Part shown: positions 1-6,149 of the stretch, one piece after another
Layout of the letters: each line of letters starts with the position of its first letter
Numbering within the stretch: the first letter of the stretch is position 1
Assembly: GCA_036277635.1 (NCBI GenBank)
Contig: DASUMP010000027.1
Span: 1-12,338, forward strand
Length of the DNA: 12,338 nt
Source of the DNA: DASUMP01 sp036277635
GTDB lineage: Bacteria; Actinomycetota; Acidimicrobiia; IMCC26256; PALSA-610
Direction of reading: 5' to 3'
The notes under the pieces: model-generated
What the model saw: the letters and a program-made list of their open reading frames with translations, nothing else
The model's database searches: none
Told to the model about the DNA's origin: nothing
Program-made: the position numbers and the translations under genes

Positions 1-128
1 GCCCACCCGGCCACCGTCCCCGCGAGGACGCCCCCGACGAGCAACGTGATCCCGGCCGCGCCCGCGGCCGTGCGCAAGCGCCGGCGGGGCGGAGGTTCGG
101 GGTGCTGGGAGGGGAGGTGATCCGTCAC
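1..128 (-). CDS. N-terminus of a membrane-anchored or exported protein (partial, cut by window edge)
   Basis: Reading the minus strand from a GTG at 128-126 gives 42 residues before the left edge. The first part is polar and proline-rich (TDHLPSQHPEPPP), then a basic patch (RRRLR, about residues 15-19), then a hydrophobic Ala/Gly/Leu/Val stretch (about residues 20-41). This N-in layout fits a signal anchor or a long signal peptide. The frame is closed by an in-frame TGA nine codons upstream, and the GTG is the only ATG/GTG/TTG start between that stop and the reading frame, which supports the start. No Shine-Dalgarno or TAnnnT box is obvious. The family cannot be told from this fragment; membrane-anchored proteases, LytR-type proteins and plain hypothetical proteins all begin like this. 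Confidence 0.5.
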   Translation of the reverse strand, partial: MTDHLPSQHPEPPPRRRLRTAAGAAGITLLVGGVLAGTVAGW

Positions 129-237
129 GGGGCGGCGATTCAGGCAGCCGCGTCAGGCGGCCGCGCCGCCATGCAGCGTACCGGCCGCACCCCCCGCTTC
201 CCGGCACCGTTCTCGCACCACGTCGACGCGCCAGCCC

Positions 238-284
238 CTTTGTGCGCTCCACGCGTCGCTGGACGACGCGTGCGCCGCACAAAG
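238..284 (-). terminator. Long interrupted hairpin downstream of the rhodanese gene
   Basis: A 9-bp outer stem (CTTTGTGCG at 238-246 with CGCACAAAG at 276-284) encloses a 4x4 internal loop (CTCC/GCGC), then an 8-bp inner stem (ACGCGTCG at 251-258 with CGACGCGT at 264-271) around a 5-nt loop. All 17 pairs are perfect. It begins 16 nt past the rhodanese stop codon and lies in the 171-bp gap before the next minus-strand gene, so a transcription terminator is the simplest reading. There is no T-run on either side, so it would be a U-less terminator of the kind common in GC-rich actinobacteria. An operator role is the alternative. Confidence 0.5.
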
Positions 285-299
285 CCGGAAAGCTGCGCG

Positions 300-722
300 T
301 CAGGGGGCGGCGGGGGGTGGGGTGAGCTCGAGGGGGTAGCCGTACCGCTGCCAGTACTCGACGCCGCCGATGAGCTCCTTCACCGGGAAGCCGAGCGCGG
401 CGAGCTTCGCGGCGCCCTTGGTCGACGCGTTGCACGCGGGCCCGGCGCAGTAGACGACCACGAGACGGTCGCGGGGGAGGTCGGCGGTCGTGGCGGCGTC
501 GATCGTGGCGTGGGGGACATTGATCGCGCCGGGCAGGTGACCTGCGGCGAACGCGTCGGGCGCGCGTGCGTCGACGAGGACGATCGCGGCGCCGGCGGCG
601 AGATCGGTGTGGAGGTCGGCGGGATCGGTCTCCACCGACAGCCGCGCCGCGAAGTGCGCGGCCGCGATCGCGGGGTCGGCGGCGGGGTGCTCGGAGGTCC
701 GGTGCACGGTGCTGGAGGTCAT
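300..722 (-). CDS. Single-domain rhodanese-like sulfurtransferase
   Basis: This 140-residue cytoplasmic protein is one rhodanese domain. Visible landmarks are the strand-turn IVLVDARAPDAFAAGHLPGAINVP at about residues 47-70 (the DxR and GHLPGAxN motifs of the fold), the active-site loop VYCAGPACNAS at 90-100 with the persulfide-forming Cys92, and the C-terminal GFPVKELIGGVEYW segment at 111-124 (the usual GG-xxxW motif). Such proteins carry sulfane sulfur, for example between thiosulfate, glutathione-type persulfides or cysteine and an acceptor. An N-terminal extension of about 35 residues is not part of the domain. The ATG at 722 was chosen; an in-frame ATG at 731 and a GTG just above it are alternatives. 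It is divergent from a GlxA-type regulator with a 72-bp gap, suggesting that the regulator controls it. Substrate cannot be told from sequence. Confidence 0.88.
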   Translation of the reverse strand: MTSSTVHRTSEHPAADPAIAAAHFAARLSVETDPADLHTDLAAGAAIVLVDARAPDAFAAGHLPGAINVPHATIDAATTADLPRDRLVVVYCAGPACNASTKGAAKLAALGFPVKELIGGVEYWQRYGYPLELTPPPAAP

Positions 723-758
723 GGGTCGCATCGTGCGCACGCCGGCGCCATCCGACGA

Positions 759-774
759 GTGGCGGTATTGCCAC
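759..774. promoter_or_regulatory. Candidate operator between rhodanese and GlxA-like regulator
   Basis: A perfect 5-bp inverted repeat, GTGGC-(6 nt)-GCCAC, occupies 759-774 in the 72-bp divergent gap. It covers the position expected for the -35 element of the regulator promoter, whose -10 box is at 782-787, so a bound protein would block or recruit polymerase there. Autoregulation by the adjacent AraC-type regulator is possible, but AraC proteins more often bind direct repeats, so this is only a candidate. Confidence 0.3.
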
Positions 775-781
775 AGATCGC

Positions 782-794
782 TAGGATCCTGCCA
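782..794 (+). promoter_or_regulatory. Leaderless-type promoter (-10 TAGGAT) of the GlxA-like gene
   Basis: TAGGAT at 782-787 matches the TAnnnT -10 consensus and ends 7 nt before the ATG at 795. Transcription would then start at or next to the A of the start codon. No Shine-Dalgarno precedes the ATG. The box is part of the 8-bp palindrome AGGATCCT (783-790), and the 12 bases TAGGATCCTGCC recur at the sufU start. Confidence 0.6.
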
Positions 795-1766
795 ATGCGC
801 GACCACACCGTCGCCGTCGCGGTCGGGCGGCACTCGCACCCGTTCGAGTTCTCGGTGGCCTGCGAGGTGTTCGGTCTCGAACGTCCCGAGCTCGGCGTCG
901 AGTGGTACCGCTTCCAAGTGTGCGCAACGGATCCGCCGCCGCTGTCGGTCGGTGCGTTCACCCTCGACACGCCGTACGGGTTGGCCGAGCTGGCCGCGGC
1001 CGACACCGTCATCGTCCCCGCCGCCGATCCGCACCGGCCGGCGCCACCCGCGACGCTCGCCGCGCTCCGTCGTGCCTACGAGCGCGGCGCGCGGATGGTG
1101 TCGTTCTGCTCCGGTGCGTTCGCCCTCGCGGAGGCAGGCATCCTCGACGGTCGTCCGGTCACGACGCACTGGATGCACGCAGCCGAGCTCGCCCGCCGGT
1201 ACCCGTCGCTCGACGTGCACCCCGACGTCCTCTACGTCGACGACGGCCAGGTCCTCACGTCGGCAGGTACTGCCGCGGGGATCGATCTCGCCCTCCACCT
1301 CGTGCGTCGGGACCACGGCGCGGAGATCGCGAACAAGGTGGCGCGCCGCATGGTCGTGCCGCCGCATCGCGACGGCGGGCAGGCGCAGTTCGTGGACGCA
1401 CCGATCTCCCGCGACGACGACCCGGCCGCGCTCGCGGCCACGCTCGAGTGGGCGCTCGACCACCTCGACCAAGCGTTGACGGTCGAACAGCTCGCGGCGC
1501 ACGCGCTCATGAGCGGACGCACGTTCGCGCGTCGGTTCCGGGCGCTGACCGGCACCACGCCCATGCAGTGGCTCGCGGTGCAGCGGATCCGCCACGCCCA
1601 GCGCCTGCTCGAGACGACCGACTGGTCGATCGACGAGGTGGCGCGTCGCTGCGGCCTAGGAACGGCCGCGAACCTGCGCTTGCACTTCCGTCGCGTCTGT
1701 GCGACGACGCCGACCGCGTATCGGGCGGCGTTCCGACGCGGTGCGGAGACCTCGCGCGCCGGCTGA
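795..1766 (+). CDS. GlxA-family transcriptional regulator (DJ-1/PfpI domain plus AraC HTH)
   Basis: This 323-residue protein has an N-terminal DJ-1/PfpI (class I glutamine amidotransferase-like) domain at about 4-185 and a C-terminal AraC/XylS DNA-binding domain at about 212-315. The nucleophile-elbow region MVSFCSGAF at 101-109 keeps Cys105, and VTTHWMHA follows at 122-129. The two helix-turn-helix units fall near 229-248 (LTVEQLAAHALMSGRTFARRF) and 278-300 (SIDEVARRCGLGTAANLRLHF), and the ending TTPTAYR is typical. In this family the DJ-1-like domain is thought to sense a small ligand. The reading frame stays open far upstream, so the start was set by the leaderless promoter and by the family's usual N-terminus (a beta strand beginning within ten residues). 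It is divergent from the rhodanese and convergent with the 57-aa gene. The ligand is unknown. Confidence 0.9.
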   Translation: MRDHTVAVAVGRHSHPFEFSVACEVFGLERPELGVEWYRFQVCATDPPPLSVGAFTLDTPYGLAELAAADTVIVPAADPHRPAPPATLAALRRAYERGARMVSFCSGAFALAEAGILDGRPVTTHWMHAAELARRYPSLDVHPDVLYVDDGQVLTSAGTAAGIDLALHLVRRDHGAEIANKVARRMVVPPHRDGGQAQFVDAPISRDDDPAALAATLEWALDHLDQALTVEQLAAHALMSGRTFARRFRALTGTTPMQWLAVQRIRHAQRLLETTDWSIDEVARRCGLGTAANLRLHFRRVCATTPTAYRAAFRRGAETSRAG

Positions 1767-1795
1767 TCGAACGATCGGCGAGCTGTGCGCCGGGC

Positions 1796-1969
1796 TCAGC
1801 CGGTGGGCTGACGCTCCGATTCGAGCAGCGCCTCGAGATCGGCGTCGGCGACCAGCGCGGTACGGAAGTCCAGCAGGAAGTCGACCACCTCACTCGCGGC
1901 AACGAGATCGCGGCTGGCGAAGCGACCCAGCGCTTCGTCCACGAGTGCCACGAGGCCGGTTGACTCCAT
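1796..1969 (-). CDS. Small acidic helical protein of unknown function (57 aa)
   Basis: I do not recognise this protein. It has 57 residues, is rich in Leu, Ala, Asp and Glu, has no cysteine, no signal peptide and no membrane segment, and looks mostly helical (for example ASRDLVAASEVVDFLLDFRT at about 19-38). A heptad-like spacing of Leu/Val/Phe suggests a small helical bundle or a dimer. The case for a real gene is the strong Shine-Dalgarno AGGAGG 5 nt before the ATG, a possible promoter upstream, and G/C-rich third positions. It ends 29 bp from the end of the GlxA-like gene (convergent) and is divergent from the redoxin gene, sharing a 177-bp gap that carries a palindrome. A regulator-accessory or stress-induced role is conceivable but not shown. 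Confidence 0.7.
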   Translation of the reverse strand: MESTGLVALVDEALGRFASRDLVAASEVVDFLLDFRTALVADADLEALLESERQPTG

Positions 1970-1974
1970 GAGGT

Positions 1975-1980
1975 CCTCCT
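1975..1980 (-). promoter_or_regulatory. Strong Shine-Dalgarno of the 57-aa gene
   Basis: On the minus strand AGGAGG lies 5 nt upstream of the ATG at 1969. It is among the strongest ribosome binding sites in the window and fixes the start of this short gene. It contrasts with the neighbouring genes that lack any such site. Confidence 0.75.
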
Positions 1981-1989
1981 CGGTGTCCA

Positions 1990-2008
1990 GGGGGCCACCG
2001 TAGCCCCC
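1990..2008. promoter_or_regulatory. GC hairpin / possible -10 region upstream of the 57-aa gene
   Basis: GGGGGC (1990-1995) and GCCCCC (2003-2008) form a perfect 6-bp stem around a 7-nt loop. On the minus strand the loop holds TACGGT (2002-1997), a TAnnnT candidate -10 box that would start transcription a few bases before the Shine-Dalgarno; GTGACA at 2028-2023 could serve as a -35-like element with a long 20-nt spacer. If transcription starts further upstream, the stem would instead be an mRNA hairpin 20 nt before the start codon. Both readings are tentative. Confidence 0.3.
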
Positions 2009-2022
2009 CGGTGGGACATCGC

Positions 2023-2040
2023 TGTCACCATTGGGTGACA
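2023..2040. promoter_or_regulatory. 18-bp palindrome, candidate operator in the 57-aa/redoxin gap
   Basis: TGTCACC (2023-2029) and GGTGACA (2034-2040) are perfect 7-bp inverted repeats separated by ATTG, an 18-bp dyad with the size and two-fold symmetry of a homodimer binding site. It lies 54 bp upstream of the 57-aa ATG, overlapping the possible -35 of that gene, and about 95 bp before the redoxin -10 box. I cannot assign it to a regulator family; the half-site TGTCACC does not match the Rex, FNR/CRP or LexA consensus well. Confidence 0.45.
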
Positions 2041-2094
2041 ACACCGTGAACGGCGCCCCGGTTCCCATTCGGCGCCGATGTCCCGGTGGATGGT

Positions 2095-2108
2095 GTGCCG
2101 TCCGGCAC
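2095..2108. repeat. Short inverted repeat just upstream of the redoxin promoter
   Basis: GTGCC (2095-2099) and GGCAC (2104-2108) are perfect 5-bp arms around GTCC. The element ends 26 bp before the redoxin -10 box, next to where a -35 element would sit, so it could be an operator. At this G+C content, 5-bp arms also arise by chance. Confidence 0.2.
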
Positions 2109-2134
2109 CGCGCCCGAGCCGCCGGCGGCCTCGT

Positions 2135-2146
2135 TAGGGTGACGTC
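2135..2146 (+). promoter_or_regulatory. Leaderless-type promoter (-10 TAGGGT) of the redoxin gene
   Basis: TAGGGT at 2135-2140 is followed by 6 nt and then the GTG at 2147. There is no Shine-Dalgarno before the GTG, so the mRNA probably begins at or within a base of the start codon. Confidence 0.55.
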
Positions 2147-2608
2147 GTGCTCGACATCGGCGCTACCGCACCGTCGTTCGCGCTCCCCGACGTCACGAGC
2201 GCCGCGGAGGTGACCGATCCGTGGCGTGGCGCCGACGCACCCACGGTGCTGGCGTTCTTCAAGACGACCTGCCCAGTGTGCAAGATGGCGGCGCCGAAGA
2301 TCCAAGCACTCGCCGACGCAGGCGTCCGCGTCGTCGCAGTGGGTGAGGATCCGCCCGACGCGCTCGCGCGATACGCGGCCGAACAGCACCAGCACGTCAC
2401 GACACTCGCCGAAGACCGCCCGTACCGGGTCTCCGACGCGTACGCGCTCACGGTCGTGCCCACCTTGTTCGCCATCGATCCCGACGGGCGCATCGTCGAC
2501 GCGGTCGAGTCGTGGGACCGCGACCGCTGGAACGAGTTCGCGACGCGCCTCGGCGCGCCGCCGGTGTCCGACCCGTCCGACGGCCTCCCGTCGTTCCGCC
2601 CCGGCTGA
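2147..2608 (+). CDS. Cytoplasmic redoxin (TlpA/AhpC-TSA-type thioredoxin fold), CPVC motif
   Basis: The 153-residue product shows a thioredoxin fold of the redoxin class. GATAPSFALPD at about 5-15 is the classic redoxin/peroxiredoxin N-terminus. FFKTTCPVCKMAAPKIQAL at 37-55 carries the redox pair Cys42-Pro-Val-Cys45, and TVVPTLFAIDPDGRIVD at about 102-118 includes the cis-proline (Pro105) that lies opposite the active site, followed by the usual DPDGRI turn. The CxxC pair indicates a thiol-disulfide oxidoreductase rather than a 1-Cys peroxiredoxin. There is no signal peptide, so it acts in the cytoplasm, unlike secreted TlpA/ResA. The start is GTG 2147, set by the promoter box 6 nt upstream and by the family N-terminus. 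It stands 64 bp ahead of a thioesterase with a hairpin between them, so the two may be separate units. Its partner substrate is unknown. Confidence 0.87.
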   Translation: MLDIGATAPSFALPDVTSAAEVTDPWRGADAPTVLAFFKTTCPVCKMAAPKIQALADAGVRVVAVGEDPPDALARYAAEQHQHVTTLAEDRPYRVSDAYALTVVPTLFAIDPDGRIVDAVESWDRDRWNEFATRLGAPPVSDPSDGLPSFRPG

Positions 2609-2624
2609 GGCAGCCGCAACGTCC

Positions 2625-2644
2625 ACTGAGCCGGTCGGCTCGGT
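2625..2644 (+). terminator. Hairpin after the redoxin gene
   Basis: Bases 2625-2632 pair with 2637-2644 (8-bp stem with one T-G wobble, core GAGCC/GGCTC) around the loop GGTC. It starts 16 nt after the redoxin stop codon. No T-run follows, so it would be a weak or U-less terminator, or a spacer structure between the redoxin and the thioesterase. Confidence 0.35.
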
Positions 2645-2672
2645 CCGCCACTCGATCGTTCGCCGAACGCAC

Positions 2673-3554
2673 GTGTCGCTCATCCCCTTCCTCGAGGAGA
2701 CCGCCGTCACCCGTCGCGGCGACGAGCCGCGCTTCGACGCGCACTTCTCGGACGCGTGGGTGGGTCCCGCGGGTCCGCAGGGAGGAGTCGTCGCGGCGAC
2801 GACGTTGCGGGCGATGACTGCGGCGCTCGACGCGCCGGTCCCGCGGCTGCGCACCTCGACGACGGTGTTCGTCGCCCAGGTTCCGGAGGGTCCGGCGGAG
2901 ATCGACGTCGACGTGCTGCGCGTCGGCCGGTCGGTGACGCAGGTGCAGGGGACGGTGCGCGCGCGTGCGCGTGACGGTGTCGGGCACCGCACGCTCGCCG
3001 TGTTCGGGAGCGAGCGCACCGGCTTCGACGGCGGGCCGCTCGAGTTCACCGAGCTGCGGTTCCCGGATCCGCCCCCGCCCGACAGCGCGCGCCCGCTCCC
3101 CGCCGACCGACCGACCGCGTCGATCTTCGACTTCTCGTTCTGGCGCAATGTCGAGACGCGCGATGTCACGTTCCGCTACGCGTGGGAGGACGATTGGGTC
3201 GGTGGCGCGGCCGAAGGAGTGCGTTGGATCCGCTACCTCGACACGCCGCGCCTTGCCGACGGCACCGTCGACCCGCTGGCGTACCTCCCGGTGCTCGACG
3301 TCATCCCCGGCGCGGTCGGCCAGCGACTCGGGCCCGGGGCGCGCCGCTACTTCGCGCCGACGCTCGATCTCACCGTGCACTTCCTCGACGACACCGACGA
3401 CGAGTGGATGCTGCAGGTGATGCGGATGCGCCGCGCGGTCCACGGCTACGGCTCGGGTGAGATGGAGCTGTGGTCGCGCGACGGACGACTCCTCGCGCAC
3501 GCGAGCCAGACGATGTTGTTCCGGTTCGCGGACGCCGAACCGGGCGCCGGTTGA
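2673..3554 (+). CDS. TesB-like acyl-CoA thioesterase (double hotdog)
   Basis: The 293-residue protein has the size and layout of acyl-CoA thioesterase II: two hotdog domains, roughly 1-115 and 150-288. The first contains the segment WVGPAGPQGGVVAATTLRAM (about 29-48), the helix-entry turn common in these enzymes. The second contains PTLDLTVHF (about 229-237), where Asp232 aligns with the TesB catalytic Asp in its DHSMWF motif, and GYGSGEMELW...DGRLLAHASQTMLFR (258-283), where Gln279 aligns with the TesB catalytic Gln. It should hydrolyse acyl-CoA to free acid and CoA in the cytoplasm; chain length cannot be read. GTG 2673 is the first ATG/GTG/TTG in frame after the redoxin stop. It has no clear Shine-Dalgarno and an inverted repeat (CGTTC/GAACG, 2657-2669) just before it. 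It converges on sufU with a 13-bp gap. Confidence 0.85.
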   Translation: MSLIPFLEETAVTRRGDEPRFDAHFSDAWVGPAGPQGGVVAATTLRAMTAALDAPVPRLRTSTTVFVAQVPEGPAEIDVDVLRVGRSVTQVQGTVRARARDGVGHRTLAVFGSERTGFDGGPLEFTELRFPDPPPPDSARPLPADRPTASIFDFSFWRNVETRDVTFRYAWEDDWVGGAAEGVRWIRYLDTPRLADGTVDPLAYLPVLDVIPGAVGQRLGPGARRYFAPTLDLTVHFLDDTDDEWMLQVMRMRRAVHGYGSGEMELWSRDGRLLAHASQTMLFRFADAEPGAG

Positions 3555-3567
3555 GGCGCGCGGTCGC

Positions 3568-4056
3568 TCAGCTCGCGGCGGCCGTCTCGTCGAGTCCCTG
3601 CGCGAGGGTGTTCCACGCGAGCGTGGCGCACTTGATCCGCACGGGGAACTTCACGACGCCCTGCAGCGCTTCGAGGTCGCCGAGCCGAACGCCTTCGAGC
3701 TCGGAGGCGAGGTCGCTGCCGTCGGTGTCGCCTTCGAGACGCGACTCGTGGATCGACATGAGCGCCTTGAACGCACGGATGAGCTGCCGTACCTCGTCGA
3801 GCGTCTTGCCCTTCACGGCCGCGCTCATCATCGACGTGGAGGCCTGGCTGATCGAGCACCCCTGGCCCGCGATCTTGACGTCACGGACCGTGCCGGACTC
3901 CTGGTCGACGTCGAGGTAGAGGACGACTTCGTCGCCGCACAGCGGGTTGAAGCCCTCGACCTTGTGCGCGGGTGGCACCTCGAGCTCGCCGCGGTTCCGC
4001 GGGCTGCGGTAGTGGTCGAGGATGATCTCCCGGTAGAGATCTTCGAGTCCGGGCAT
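3568..4056 (-). CDS. sufU: SufU, zinc-dependent sulfur-transfer protein for SufS
   Basis: The 162-residue protein is SufU of the IscU/NifU-N fold. It keeps the cysteine/aspartate ligand set: Cys40 and Asp42 in NPLCGDEV, Cys67 in GQGCSISQAS, and Cys143 in RIKCATLAW. It also has the SufU-specific insertion between the second and third cysteines (about 105-130, with DLASELEGVRLGDLEAL) and lacks the Lys-x-His motif of the IscU scaffold. In Gram-positive SUF systems SufU accepts persulfide from SufS and passes it on, using a bound zinc to bring the cysteines together. It follows sufS after a 39-bp gap that carries its own promoter box, so it can be read apart from sufCS. The ATG at 4056 is set by that box and by the conserved N-terminus (LEDLYREIILDHYRSPRN). 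Confidence in family is high. Confidence 0.95.
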   Translation of the reverse strand: MPGLEDLYREIILDHYRSPRNRGELEVPPAHKVEGFNPLCGDEVVLYLDVDQESGTVRDVKIAGQGCSISQASTSMMSAAVKGKTLDEVRQLIRAFKALMSIHESRLEGDTDGSDLASELEGVRLGDLEALQGVVKFPVRIKCATLAWNTLAQGLDETAAAS

Positions 4057-4069
4057 CGGCAGGATCCTA
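4057..4069 (-). promoter_or_regulatory. Leaderless-type promoter (-10 TAGGAT) of sufU
   Basis: On the minus strand TAGGAT (4069-4064) ends 7 nt before the sufU ATG at 4056. The 12 bases TAGGATCCTGCC are identical to those before the GlxA-like gene, with the same spacing to ATG. It lies wholly in the sufS-sufU gap, so it would give sufU an internal promoter in addition to read-through. Confidence 0.6.
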
Positions 4070-4095
4070 TTGGGACGAGCGCTGATCGCGATCGA

Positions 4096-5330
4096 TCAGA
4101 CGGCGAAGAACTTCTCGGCCTTCGCGAGCGCTTCCACGAGCGCGTCGATGTCGGCTTCGTCGTTGTACACGTAGAACGAGGCGCGGGTCGTGGCCGGCAC
4201 TCCGAGCTGGCGCATCAACGGCTTCGCACAGTGGTGACCGGCGCGCACGCACACGGCGTCTTCGTCGAGGACCTGGCTCACGTCGTGCGCGTGGATGCCG
4301 TCGAAGAGGAACGAGACGGCGCCGCCACGATGGTCGGTGTCGTCGGGTCCGTACACGTGGAACCCGCTCGGGAAGCGATCAGCGAGGGCATCGAGCGCGT
4401 AGCGCGTGAGGGTCCGCTCGTGTTCGCGCACTGCGTCCATTCCCAGCGCGTCGAGGTAGTCGATCGCGGCGGCGAAGCCGGCCGCCTCCGCGATCGCCGG
4501 CGTGCCCGCTTCGAACTTCCACGGCACGTCGTTCGTGGTGAACCCGTCGAGGCGTACGTCACGGATCATCTCGCCGCCACCCAGGAACGGTGGCATCGCC
4601 TCGAGCAGCTCGGCGCGCGCCCACAGGGCGCCGATGCCGCTCGGCCCGAGGAGCTTGTGGGCGGTGAACGCCACGAAGTCGGCGTCCCACGCCTGCACGT
4701 CGGTGGCGACGTGCGGCACGAACTGCGACGCGTCGACGAGGATCTTGGCGCCCGCCGCGTGCGCGGCGTCGGCGAGGGGACGGATGTCGTTGATCGTGCC
4801 GAGCACGTTGGACATCGCGCTGATCGCGAGCAGCGAGGCGCCGTCGAGGAGCGCGTCGAGGTCGGTGAGGTCGAGGCGGTAGTCGGCGGTGAGGGGGATC
4901 CACCGCAGCACGACGCCGCGTTCGGCGGCCAGCATCTGCCACGGTACGACGTTCGCGTGGTGCTCGAGGTGCGAGAGCACGACGACGTCACCCTCGCCGA
5001 GGTTCGCGCGCGCCCACGTGTACGCCACGAGGTTGATCGCCTCGGTGGCGTTGCGCACGAACACGATCTCGCTGGCGTCACGCGCGTGGACGAATCGTGC
5101 GACGCGGGCACGGGCGGCCTCGTAGTCGGCGGTCGCCTGCTCCGCGATCGTGTACACGCCGCGGTGCACGTTCGCGTAGCGGGTGCGGTAGACGCGCTCC
5201 ATCGCGTCGAGCACCTGCACCGGCTTCTGCGCGGACGCGGCCGAGTCGAGGTACACGAGGCGGCGGCCGTGCACCTCGGTCGCGAGGATCGGGAAGTCGG
5301 CCTTGACGCGCGCCACGTCGAAGGGGGTGC

Positions 5331-5334
<4 letters not shown>
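4096..5334 (-). CDS. sufS: SufS, group II cysteine desulfurase
   Basis: The 412-residue pyridoxal-phosphate enzyme removes sulfur from cysteine to give alanine and a protein persulfide. Landmarks include YLDSAASAQKPVQV (about 28-41), NATEAINLVAYTWA (95-108), SHLEHHANVVPW (121-132), VDASQFVPH (200-208), the PLP lysine Lys227 in FTAHKLLGPSG (223-233), and the persulfide-forming Cys369 in RAGHHCAKPLM (364-374). The sequence after Lys227 (LLGPSGIGALWAR) and the short loop before Cys369 are the SufS/CsdA type, not NifS/IscS. It starts at GTG 5334, overlapping the sufC stop by 4 bp (GTGA), so translation is probably coupled to sufC. A Shine-Dalgarno-like AGAGGTGA lies about 9 nt upstream. SufU, the next gene, is its expected sulfur acceptor. 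Confidence 0.96.
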
Positions 5335-6107
<773 letters not shown>

Positions 6108-6119
6108 GGTCGCAGTCTA
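6108..6119 (-). promoter_or_regulatory. Leaderless-type promoter (-10 TAGACT) of sufCS
   Basis: On the minus strand TAGACT (6119-6114) is followed by 6 nt and the sufC GTG at 6107. The surrounding bases (6114-6129) are unusually A/T-rich for the window, as expected around a melting region. No Shine-Dalgarno is present. Confidence 0.6.
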
Positions 6120-6136
6120 ATAACACTATGGCGGTA

Positions 6137-6147
6137 GGGAAAATCCC
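6137..6147. repeat. Small palindrome in the GT4-sufC gap
   Basis: GGGA and TCCC arms (6137-6140 and 6144-6147) form a perfect 11-bp dyad. It sits at the 3' end of the GT4 gene and about 17 bp upstream of the sufC -10 box, where a -35 element would be, so it could be an operator or a minor terminator. Four-base arms are weak evidence. Confidence 0.2.
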
Positions 6148-6149
6148 GG

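Noticed and set aside
102..794. In-frame 231-codon upstream extension of the GlxA-like regulator
   Set aside because: It would overlap the whole rhodanese gene antisense, has low-complexity Gly/Arg/Val composition, and the family N-terminus plus the promoter box place the start at 795.
2226..2672. Upstream extension of the thioesterase frame through the redoxin gene
   Set aside because: The extra residues are Arg/Ser/Pro-rich and without domain, and they overlap the certain redoxin gene in another frame; GTG 2673 gives the family's normal length.
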